Assembly: GCF_000224145.3 (NCBI RefSeq)
Contig: NC_020169.2
Span: 4,050,957-4,114,956, forward strand
Length of the DNA: 64,000 bases
Direction: 5' to 3'
DNA from: Ciona intestinalis
Taxonomy: Eukaryota > Chordata > Ascidiacea > Phlebobranchia > Cionidae
The notes beneath the pieces are model-generated. The model worked only from the letters and a program-made list of their open reading frames with translations, was not told the DNA's origin and did not search any database. Shown here in pieces: positions 22,601-31,900 of this stretch. A program made the translations under genes and the position numbers. Position 1 is the first letter of the stretch, and each line of letters opens with the position of its first letter.

Positions 22601-25600
22601 CTTTACTACCAAATGGGACGAGAAAATGGAATTGTCTATTGTCGACCAAACTAAAACAAAATATCTGCTAAAAATAATCATGGTAGCCAAACGACACACG
22701 TATATTACGATATAGATAAAATCAACATAAAAATATATCACTAAAAAAACGTGGCTGCAGCAACACCAGGTTGAGATAGAAGTTTCTTATATACTTGTAT
22801 CTCAAACTAACACAAATTTTACATTTTTTTTCTCGCTTTCATCGCGGAGTATTACTAACCGCATCCACGTTCATTATTGTCTGTATGTCGCGTATGAATA
22901 TAACAACGTGACAATTGCGAGATTTTATTGACATTACGCCTTTTGTCACGAATCCGACAAAGAAAACAGATGGAAATGGTTGTTTTGATTGGGAAGCGAT
23001 ATATGGTTCAGTCGCTATAAGTCTGTGTGATCGTATTAACAATATAAGGATAACATTCATTCGATTACTCGAGTGAAGTATGCAGTAAAATATCATTAAA
23101 CAGAGGTTTTAGAAATTCTTAATTACTTTTTTTCTGTTAGTAAACAGTTCGGTGATGATTTAGCATTAAACAAGTCCAAATAGCCGTTAATTTGGCGTTA
23201 AATATAGTTTCGTTATGCTCTCTGAATTTAACGTACATCCCTCCGATGGTGTTTATTAGTAATTTTGAATAAATAGGTTTTAGTTCAGATAGGTGCTAAC
23301 TGATTATTGGGGTTAAGTTGTATACTTGTATTAAGTTGTATAGTATATTCCACTAGTATATTCCGCTAGTATGGCTTCGTTAAAGCTCAGAGAAGAGGCA
23401 AGTATTATCGTAACGTTACAAGTAACAGTAATGTACAGGTTTCAACATTAAGTTCACCTACTGTATATACTTGCACTTCGTATTAAGCTGGTTTTATCCT
23501 TTATAGCGTTTTTTAATGACTGTCGTTGTGTAGCTATTTCCTTTCTTTTTCCCTTTTTTTAGTTTATCTTCACTGGTTGTAAAGTTTGTTAGGTTTACAT
23601 ATTCCTATCCTACCTTACTTTGCAGAAAATAAAGAACCAACCGTGGTTGTTCGGTCGTATGGCGTTATCGCGTAATATTTGTAGATTCTGGATTCCTATG
23701 GACGTAAGAGAACTTGAAGGTGAGTTTTTAACTTTGGCTGTAAAAACCTTTAACTTTGGCTGTAAAAAAATGGTATAAATTTCGTGAATCTGACACTGAT
23801 CTTGTGCCCATAGACGGTTTTTGTGTAAAAAAAATACAGTAAAGATCAGGTGCTACTAAAACGTAACAGAAAATCGAGTCCAACCAATTGTAGGATAAAA
23901 TATAAAATTTTCGACAAAATGGCATCGTCAGTCTCTTGTTTAAATACGAACGGCGTGGATCAGTGGTTAGCCATTTGCATCGTTATCAGGTTCGATGCTT
24001 GACTGTGCTCATATATATGTCCTTGGCCAGACTTTTAACGGACATTGCTCCAACCATGGCTTGGTCAATGCATTGAGTAGGCCATGATCCAACCCAGTGG
24101 GCCCAGCACTAAAAAAGACAGCTTAAAACTCTTACTAACACTTAGTTAAGGCCTTTATCCATGCAGCCTCTAACCCTTAACCGTTTATATAAAAATATTT
24201 ACTTGTTTTAAATCCAGGTCTTTCACCCGCTCAGTATTTATCCAAATATTGCGTCATCACTAAACGTCGTTTCAAGTTATATTCACAAGCATTCGATCGG
24301 CAGCTACAGAAGAGGAAATCCAAGGACACATCAGTCGAAGTGAAAACAACTCTAGACATTAAAGTTAGTGTCATCTATATTAATTATATTATGTCGGAGT
24401 AAAATTGATATCATTTCCCCATAATATCCAATATTTTCCAACAACTAACAACGCTCTTTTGGAGTCATGAGGATACGGTTATATAATTCTGGAAATATTC
24501 TTTGATTACTACCAAATGAATGATAAAAAATAATGTGAAAAGGGAGCATCTTACTCCACCCTACTGTAAACCTATATTAATATAGCGATCTATAAAAATA
24601 AAAACATAGACCAACTTGCTCCAGCCTACTATATTGTGACGTCATAGGAATGTGAGCGGGCGCTTCGTGACGTACACTCGAATTGCATCAATGACGAACA
24701 AGTGTCTCATGTTCGTGACCTTGTGTGTATTAATAACAAAGATACGAAGGGAAATGTATCCAGGATTAATTCTGCTCTCTTCTGTCAAATATGTGCACTC
24801 ACTGAGCGTCTCTTCTATTCACATTTTGTGTAAGTAAATTAATATGCAATATATATTACTGTTAGGTATGAGATGGGACACCTTTAACCCATATTATCCC
24901 ATATTTCCTTAACCTATTTAGTTACTACAAAATGGGACGATAAAAAAGAATAAAAACGTGGACTATTTTACCCCAGCCCACATATCTGCATTGCTACTTA
25001 TTTTGTGACGTAATTTTTCATGACGTAGAACCGAGGACAATGACGACGAGATGACGTCACAGAAGCAAAGAATCGAAGACGCAGATTTCGACGGGTTAGA
25101 ATGGAAGCTTAGAGGGGTAGCGATCACTAAAGAACTTCGACGACTTTTATTTAATTTGTAGCGATGACGTAAGAAACTACGTCACGACATGACGTTACGA
25201 ATGCAGTGAAACATCTAATGTTACAAAAGTCCTTTTCACAAATGCAGTTATGCTCCCACACCAACACTGTGTTTTTACTTATCTACTATTCGTTCCATAG
25301 TTTTTGCTTCATATATTTAATATACGTTTTCTTGCAACATGCTTTTCATACATTTGTAAAAGCACAGTTAAAGACACAACAAATGGCGACTATACTTGTG
25401 GATATCAGGAAACATGAGTAACTTTACTTTTAGAAGGCACAGTTCTCTATCTGGCAAATCAGGAATTTTCATTCAATAGGAATGTCATTTGTTTTTTCTC
25501 TTTTTCCCTTGTGTGCTTTTCTTGTATGGTGTCTCGTCTCGCTATACAATAGCCTGGTAAGGAACTGCAGAAGTTCAAACAAAGTAACGACGCTCACCCC

Positions 25601-25681
25601 AACCCAGAGACCAAGTTGACCACCGATGTCACCTGGAAATGGAACGTAAGTAAAAATGCAATAATTTTAAGTGATATATAA
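13618..25681 (+). CDS. Unrecognised multi-exon protein, about 800 residues, with basic C-terminal Trp/Cys region
   Basis: Exons read by splice sites and phase: 13618-13840, 14031-14115, 14432-14529, 14832-14883, 15312-15489, 15881-15981, 16250-16337, 16650-16749, 17022-17128, 18222-18273, 18531-18562, 18803-19009, 19169-19248, 19377-19551, 19833-19919, 20034-20068, then 21857-22126, 22331-22444, 23626-23719, 24218-24363 and 25553-25645, with a read-through stop at 25679-25681. The start ATG follows an in-frame TAA just after a good acceptor (TTTTTTATACAG). The N-terminal part is basic (KRQEKQKRR), then comes a PQSAPF motif of the sort common in ciliary proteins, then acidic and Pro-rich linkers, a Lys-rich run (about 22045-22080), and a compact end with QPWLFGRMALSRNICRFWIP and LSPAQYLSKYCVITKRRF. 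I do not recognise the family. Phase does not connect 20068 to 21857, so an exon is missing or two genes are present. An alternative last exon is listed separately. Confidence 0.65.
14185..14300 (+). repeat. tRNA-derived SINE-like repeat, partial
   Basis: GGTTAGCCATCTGCCTCTAG ... GGATACAGGTTCTAAGCTTG resembles a degenerate tRNA A-box/B-box pair, followed by the family tail CATGTGTCTTTGGGCAAG. Related segments occur at about 15540-15690, 23945-24190, 44100-44260 and 56115-56290. Not a functional tRNA. Confidence 0.5.
15540..15690 (+). repeat. tRNA-derived SINE-like repeat
   Basis: GGATACTGGGTTCGATACTTG (B-box-like, GGTTCGA core) is followed by GTGTCCTTGTATTAGACACTT and GTTGCTCCAACCCGGTGGTC, a tail shared with the copy at about 23945-24190. 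Confidence 0.55.
16380..16470 (+). repeat. Short tandem repeat, ACATATGATATTTC type
   Basis: Three imperfect units of about 14 bp (ACATATGATATTTCA) within an intron of the unnamed gene. No coding meaning seen. Confidence 0.6.
19595..19690 (+). repeat. Short interspersed repeat, family B
   Basis: Carries the family core GTGTTCTGTTTCATACACCT followed by CGTGCCAC. Lies in the intron after exon 19377-19551. Confidence 0.55.
20069..21679 (+). other. Long intron or intergenic stretch inside the unnamed gene model
   Basis: About 1.6 kb without a convincing exon on either strand, although the phase mismatch across it predicts one. A family A element fragment (GATATAAGATGGAGGACACC) lies near 20955. 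The frames at 21170-21556 on both strands overlap each other, have no splice support, and look like chance. Confidence 0.5.
21680..21785 (+). mobile_element. Family A element with internal deletion
   Basis: Left end GCTGTGGGGTAAGATGG and right end GATGCATCTTACCCCACCC are both well preserved, but only about 60 bp remain between them. It sits about 70 bp upstream of exon 21857-22126. Confidence 0.75.
22486..22645 (+). mobile_element. Family A element, right end lost
   Basis: GCGTGGGGCAAGACGGGACAC at the left, TTTACACAATTAACAACGG and TTACTACCAAATGGGACGA inside. The right terminal repeat is not recognisable. Confidence 0.65.
23945..24190 (+). repeat. tRNA-derived SINE-like repeat, longest copy
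   Basis: GATCAGTGGTTAGCCATTTGC (A-box-like) and CAGGTTCGATGCTTGA (B-box-like) head a tail with GTCCTTGGCCAGACTTTTAA and ATTGCTCCAACC. The most complete of the five related copies. In an intron of the unnamed gene. Confidence 0.6.
24389..24567 (+). mobile_element. Family A element
   Basis: GTCGGAGTAAAATTGATATC at the left, CATGAGGATACGGTTATATA and ATTACTACCAAATGAATGA inside, GCATCTTACTCCACCCTACT at the right. Confidence 0.7.
24862..24995 (+). mobile_element. Family A element, shortened
   Basis: GTATGAGATGGGACACCTTT at the left, TACTACAAAATGGGACGA inside, CTATTTTACCCCAGCC at the right; the middle third is missing. Confidence 0.65.
25063..25161 (+). CDS. Candidate alternative terminal exon of the unnamed gene
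   Basis: After the acceptor GACGTCACAG the frame continues in phase 0 from exon 24218-24363 for 32 codons (KQRIEDADFDGLEWKLRG...) to a TAG at 25159-25161. Composition looks coding: charged, with Trp and a regular ITKELRRLLFNL tail. It would compete with exon 25553-25645, which also enters in phase 0. The acceptor lacks a strong pyrimidine tract and overlaps a TGACGTCA motif, so this call is tentative. Confidence 0.35.
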   Translation, partial: KQRIEDADFDGLEWKLRGVAITKELRRLLFNL

Positions 25682-25772
25682 CTTATTTATCCTCGCGTGG
25701 GTGGTCATTGGCAGTCGTTATAACAAATGTATTCTGTCTCGTACACCGTATGCCCACTTACGAGTTAACAAG
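25680..25772 (+). repeat. Short interspersed repeat, family B
   Basis: TAACTTATTTATCCTCGCGTG, CAGTCGTTATAACA, ATTCTGTCTCGTACACC and GCCCACTTACGAGTTA in the order shared by the family. About 95 bp, no coding potential. Confidence 0.65.
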
Positions 25773-25977
25773 TGTGCAATTTTGTGGGTGAATATGATTT
25801 TAGTGTTTTATTCAATTGCTGACAACTTAGATAATCCGTAATATCCTTGCGCCTCTAAAGGAGCGTTATTAAATTTTAAAAACAGGATCAGTAAATATAA
25901 TATTGGACAACAAGTGCCGTATCCATCTTACCCCTCGGTCAGTACTTTATCTCGAAATAGTAATAAAGCGAACTTAC

Positions 25978-28900
25978 TAAGAAGTGCAGACTCAGTAATA
26001 GCTTTGCTCTCAACGTGTTTCGTTACCGATAGTGCATCAAAATAAACAGAGATACCAACTGAGTTCTCGCTTAAGTAACCGCTGCTTAAATTCATTCCTT
26101 TTTCGAAGAACTCAGAATGTTTCTGGGACACAAAGTGTGGTATTAGATTAAGTATAGAGCTGTTCTGGCAAAGAGAGATTCTGTTAGACCTAATATTTTG
26201 GTCTGGCAATAAGTCCCGCGATGTTCAGGCGCAGCAGTGGTTAGAATATTGGACTGTAACTGAAGGATACTAGGTTCGGAGATGGGACATCTTTTTATTC
26301 CTTTTTCTCGTCCCATTTGGTAGTATTCTCACGACCGTTGTAATTGTTAAAAATACGGTCAGGATATTTGGATATAAGTACTAAAGGTGTCCCATTTTAC
26401 CCCACAGTACTATACGTTATTCTAGTTATTACAGGTTGTTAAACTTTTACATTTGATTTACTTACCGGGTTGAATGAAGAATAAGATAGAGTAGTTTGGT
26501 ATTTGACTTCGTTGCACGGCTGGTAACACCCGCACTTTTGGGGAGTGTAACTACTTTCGATTGCGTCTGAAAAGAATGTAGCATAGTTGTGTTGTATCTC
26601 TTTGACTAAAGTAGTTAAGAACAACAAATCGGTGTAAATTACGACAAAACACGAATAGCTATATACAGCTTACTGTGACTGTCATTATTGTCCAATATAT
26701 AAGATTTATCAGTTTGTGACAATATAGAAGCACAAACGAGTTTTTAACATTGTGGTAAATGCATTACTCTTATAATGCGCAGCCTTATTAAAACGAATGT
26801 TCAATATGTATACAAGCCTGCTGATATTCGTCTTGAGTGAAGCTGACCCGCCTATGGAACAGCAGAATCAAGCGTCAAAACAGCCTACTCAGTAACTTAG
26901 AGCGACAAAACAATAATTACATCTGACAGGCGCTGTACAATTAAGAACTTGTATCGGCGTGCATTCTACAACGTCTTCATAGTTATATTCCATTAAAGGC
27001 CCTCTGCAGTTACACGTTTCTGCAAAGGAAAAAGTCAGTTAAGATTGCCGCATATTGTGTTGTGCATTTCAATACATTTGTAGTAGAAGCTCCAGTCTAA
27101 GCATTATACAGTTGTTATAGCATCATAGTTAGGCATAGTTGGGTAATCTGTTGGCAAACGTTCGTGAATGGATATTTAGGGCAACTAAGTTAAGATTAGC
27201 TTGCGTTGTATTGTAACTGTGTTTCAATGCAGTATAACCATAGTATACTGAAGTCACTTCAGTACTATGGTATAACCATTAAAAACTAAATGAATCTGCA
27301 GTGTTATAGCACTAGCACTATAGAGTAAGATATAAAGAGCCAATTTGTTGACGAATTTTTAGTAATATGCGTGTAACACTAAGTTATATGTTCGTGTTAT
27401 AGCCTATATACAAATATACAATGTAATATGAGGTTATAGATATTACGTTATTTGATGCTGTTTTATCTTAGTGTAAAATTTAGAGTAAAACCAAAACGGT
27501 TAAAATACAGGTCTTACGTTGTATTAAAGTGTCATAGCATTGCTTTAAGCATGCATTAAGTGTGTACTTGGAATAAAACCGAAGATTTTCGTTCGAAGGC
27601 CGACATGCCCCCCATGGTGAGTACATGTTCGATTTCTAGATAAATAAGAAATGACTTAGCTGTATGGAATGAGCATAAGAGTTTGTTGGCAACGGAATAT
27701 TACACCAACAAAATCCCGACGTTTTATGCAGCTAAATAGTGTAGAAACTTATTTTATCATCGTGCGGCAGGTAACTTAGTTATACGACTGTTCTGTTTCA
27801 TATACACCTCGTGCCTGCTCACGTGTACCACGTACTTCGTTGTTATAGTAAGCGCTGAATAAGAGATACGTCGCGTATTTATTAATATTCGGGGCTGAAA
27901 GGGAAAAACTTAAACGTTAAAAAAGGCATGAAAGCGTGGTTTAAACTAATGAATAAATGAATAAATGTTACTTATTTACGCTCGCGTGGCGGGTAACAAC
28001 AGTCGTTCTTTGTACCGGGTATTTTGTTTCATACACCTCGTGCCCGCTTACCAATTACTAATACTCTAGACAGGTCCTTTATATATAGTATATACAGCGC
28101 AGGTAAAAAATAACTATCGCAAACATATCACTTACTTCTTGTTTATGCATTTGTACTGAAGCCCACAACCCTACCCCAACCGAATGCCCCAAGCTTTCGA
28201 CTTGAGGCGGTTCGTCTTGTGAGTGCACTTGAAATTTAATTCCAGTTTCGGAGTTTCCGCTTATCGGGTCTTCAGTGGAATCTGACTGATGTGTTTAAAA
28301 TGAAAAGTGAATGAGTTAATCGGTAAATGAAAACTGAATAAACGAATAACTACATGAATAAACAAATGAATGAATGAGTGAACATAATTTATTAATCCTT
28401 GCATGGCGGGCAACGACTTAGTGAATATAATTATGTTTCATACAGCTCGTGCCCCCTTACGAGTTATATATATACCGCATAATTATGTAACTTTGTGGAT
28501 TTCTATGTTTTCCTTTCTTCTGTATAACTGATCAGTTTTGTCTAACTGGATGTGGAAATTATGTGATAGCACATTTAAAAGTGATAACTGTTATGTTTTA
28601 AGAAACATGCGTAGGCTTTGTATTGACCCATGCTAACTCTTTCACTTATTTCATTGGATATGAATTCGCCTTTAATGCCTGGGTGACTTGTATCTACCAA
28701 ATGAGTATGATATGCCCCATAGCCAACAAACTATGTAAGATTATCTTACATTGTAACTTTTACCTGATACGTGATGAAAATAAGGTGTATTCCATGTGGA
28801 TATCCGGGTATGCTTTGTCTTCTCTGTGCATTAAGTGTCCAACATAAACCGAGGCTATTGCTCAACGACATTGTTAAGTTTACCTGCGTGTAGATGAAGT

Positions 28901-31900
28901 TATAAACATCGCTTATACAAGGTTGCATATTTAAAAAGAGTTGTTGGATATAAGATGAACACCATTGACACTTAACTATCATATTTTCCTGTTTGTTTTT
29001 TTAACAGTTACCCGGGGATTACCGTGATTAAATAGTTTTGTAAATACTCGTTGTTTACTATATATACCAAATGGGACGAGCAAAGATAATGAAAACATGG
29101 CCCATTTTACACAACCCTAATATAATAAAAATACGGTAATATAGTAATATTTTTTTATTCGCTTTATTGTCTCATATAGTATAGTGAACAAAAAACATTT
29201 ACTATATTATGTAACCGTTTATCTTCACAGTGCTAAAAGCGCCTTGGTAATTGTATACGGGATTTTAAGTGCCAATCGGTGTTCATCTTACTCCATAGTA
29301 TACTGTATATTTTAAGCAGCAAATATGAAACTATTTCGCCTTACATGTGAACACACTTCCGTTTTTGAAACTCCACAAAAAGCGAGTGCGCCCCCAACGT
29401 CCAATCTCCAACCCTTTGCCATCATAAATTCCCGGAGAGAAAAGTTGGAAGCTAACCCCAAATTCTATTGAATTAAATACCAGTTAAAATGCAGTATAGT
29501 TAAACTAGCTTTTCATGTTCTGAATACGTGAATAACCAACTAGTTGTAGATATAATTTAACCAATAAAGGCGTGTTTTAACGCCCGTCGATTTGTCGCTG
29601 TATCGCCCTTTCGAAATAGATAGCCTGCTCATATAATCCTGTGGGATCATCTACTAAATTAAATATGTGGTAACTTGTAAGCGGCACGAGGTGTAGATAA
29701 AATATAAAACCTGGGTTCGCACCAAGGATAAATAAGCTTAACTCGTATATTAAGATTAAAATAGAAATCGTATAGTAGAGTGGGGGAAGACGGGACACCT
29801 TTAGAACACATTATCTAAATATCCTGATCGTGTTTTAAACCAATAACAACGGTATATTGGGAGTCGTGAGGATACGGTTTTATGATTCTTTTAATGTTAT
29901 TTGTTTACTACCAAATGGGACGAAAAAATAGAATGAACAGGTGTCAGATCTACCCCCCCCCCCCTTTATTAAATGTATTGTCATTTACTTGAACAACCGA
30001 AGCATTCTGTGGTACTCCGGTATCAAAAGCTTTTGAAAGCGTCAGCATCGCCAGGCGTTCTTCATCAGAAGAGAAATAAAAATATCTAAGAATATAATTA
30101 AGATAATTTTCAAGTCAAACTGTTTGTGAAGACCATATAGGTAACCTAATTCGTTCAAGCTTAGTAACAAAAGAATTGTACCAACCGGTGTAATAGTTAG
30201 TTATATGATGCNNNNNNNNNNNNNNNNNNNNNNNNNNNNNNNNNNNNNNNNNNNNNNNNNNGTAATATTTTTTTATTCGCTGTATTGCCTCATATAGTAG
30301 TGAACAAAATACATTTACTATATTATGTAACCGTTTATCTTCACAGTGCTAAAAGCGCCTTGGTAATTGTATACGGGATTTTAAGTGCCAATCGGTGTTC
30401 ATCTTACTCCATAGTATATTTTAAGCAGCAAATATGAAACTATTCCGCCTTACATGTGAACACACTTCCGTTTTTGAAACTCCACAAAAAGCGAGTGCGC
30501 CCCCAACGTCCAATCTCCAACCCTTTGCCATCATAAATTCCCGGAGAGAAAAGTTGGAAGTTAACCCCAAATTCTATTGAATTAAATACCAGTTAAAATG
30601 CAGTATAGTTAAACTAGCTTTTCATGTTCTGAATACGTGAATAACCAACTAGTTGTAGATATAATTTAACCAATAAAGGCGTGTTTTAACGCCCGTCGAT
30701 TTGTCGCTGTATCGCCCTTTCGAAATAGATAGCCTGCTCATATAATCCTGTGGAATCATCTACTAAATTAAATATGACATAAGTGGTAACTTGTAAGCGT
30801 AAGTGGTAACTTGTAAGCGTAAGTGGTAACTTGTAAGCGTAAGTGGTAACTTGTAACTTGTACATAAGTGGTAACTTGTAAGCGGCACGAGGTGTAGATA
30901 AAATATAAAACCTGGGTTCGCACCAGGGATAAATAAGCTTAACTCGTATATTAAGATTAAAATAGAAATCGTATAGTAGAGTGGGGGAAGACGGGACACC
31001 TTTAGAACACATTATCTAAATATCCTGATCGTGTTTTAAACCAATAACAACGGTATATTGGGAGTCGTGAGGGTACGGTTTTATGATTCTTTTAATGTTA
31101 TTTGTTTACTACCAAATGGGACGAAAAAATAGAATGAACAGGTGTCAGATCTACCCCCCCTTTATTAAATGTATTGTCATTTACTTGAACAACCGAAACA
31201 TTCTGTGGTACTCCGGTATCGAAAGCTTTTGAAAGCGTCAGCATCGCCAGGCGTTCTTCATCAGAAGAGAAATAAAAATATCTAAGAATATAATTAAGAT
31301 AATTTTCAAGTCAAACTGTTTGTGAAGACCATATAGTAACCTAATTCGTTCAAGCTTAGTAACAAAAGAGTTGTAACCAACCGGTGTAATAGTTAGTTAT
31401 ATGATGCTATACTTTAAAAGACTGGACTCACCTTATTTAACCTCGCGTGACGGGGCAACGAGTCGTTATAACACGGGTGTTCTGTTACACACACCTCGTG
31501 CTGCCAACTTACAAGCTACCACATGTTCAAAATTATGGGTTATTGTTTGCAAAACGTTCATCGGTAATGTAAATTCGTATTGCTACAGTAAATTCCAGTA
31601 TATATATATTATAGATTATTTAGTTGCGCTTCATTGTTAAAATCATAGTGTATAGTTAGGGTGGGGGTAAATGGGACACCTTTAGCATGTAATATCCAAA
31701 TATACCGATCGTTTTTTAAACAATTAACAACGGTATATGGGAGTCGTGAGGATACGGTTTTATATAAATGTTATTTGTTTACTACCAAATCGGACAAAAA
31801 AAGAGAATAAAAAGGTATCCCATTTCCCCCTTCCCGTTATATACAAAGCTTACCTATTTGAGTTGCATATTGTAACCGCTGGAAAGTGTACACTCTGTAC

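Larger units (their letters stand above)
24637..25195. promoter_or_regulatory. Cluster of CRE-like TGACGT motifs
   Basis: Eight TGACGT hexamers within about 560 bp: plus-strand starts at 24637, 24668, 25006, 25021, 25052, 25165 and 25190, and a reverse one at 25179-25184. Two (24637, 25052) are the full palindrome TGACGTCA. By chance a 6-mer on both strands is expected roughly 0.3 times in this length. TGACGTCA is the classical CREB/ATF-type site; the regulatory role here is inference. Confidence 0.45.
30262..31407. repeat. Right copy of gap-flanked duplication 3
   Basis: Starts right after the N run and repeats 29144-30211. Exon copies 30454-30573, 30691-30759 and 31185-31281 keep all reading frames. 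One Ala/Thr difference in the first; a synonymous change in the second. Confidence 0.9.

Noticed and set aside
22839..23096. 85-codon minus-strand frame, tested as the missing last exon of the channel
   Set aside because: It has no GG..GL or G.S pore motif and no acceptor in phase 1.
23945..24190. Candidate tRNA gene
   Set aside because: Box-like signals are present, but no cloverleaf can be drawn with proper arms, and several diverged copies share the same long tail. It is a SINE-like repeat.
29345..29464. Minus-strand frame with a GKGLEI string resembling the ASIC GNGLEI motif
   Set aside because: The other frame of the same exon gives NFSLREFMM and the LAFC...EVC pair expected at this place, with correct phases on both sides. 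The GLEI motif region is supplied by exon 28764-28883 instead.
29577..29798. Minus-strand frame reading DDPTGLYEQAIYFERAIQ in the channel region
   Set aside because: It needs entry at phase 1, but the preceding exon ends at phase 0. The alternative frame starting MIPQDYMSRL fits both neighbours, and the haplotype difference there is synonymous.
30781..30890. Regular 20-bp repeats considered as a CRISPR-like array
   Set aside because: The units abut without spacers, the setting is a eukaryotic intron, and the other haplotype has a single unit. It is an ordinary tandem repeat.
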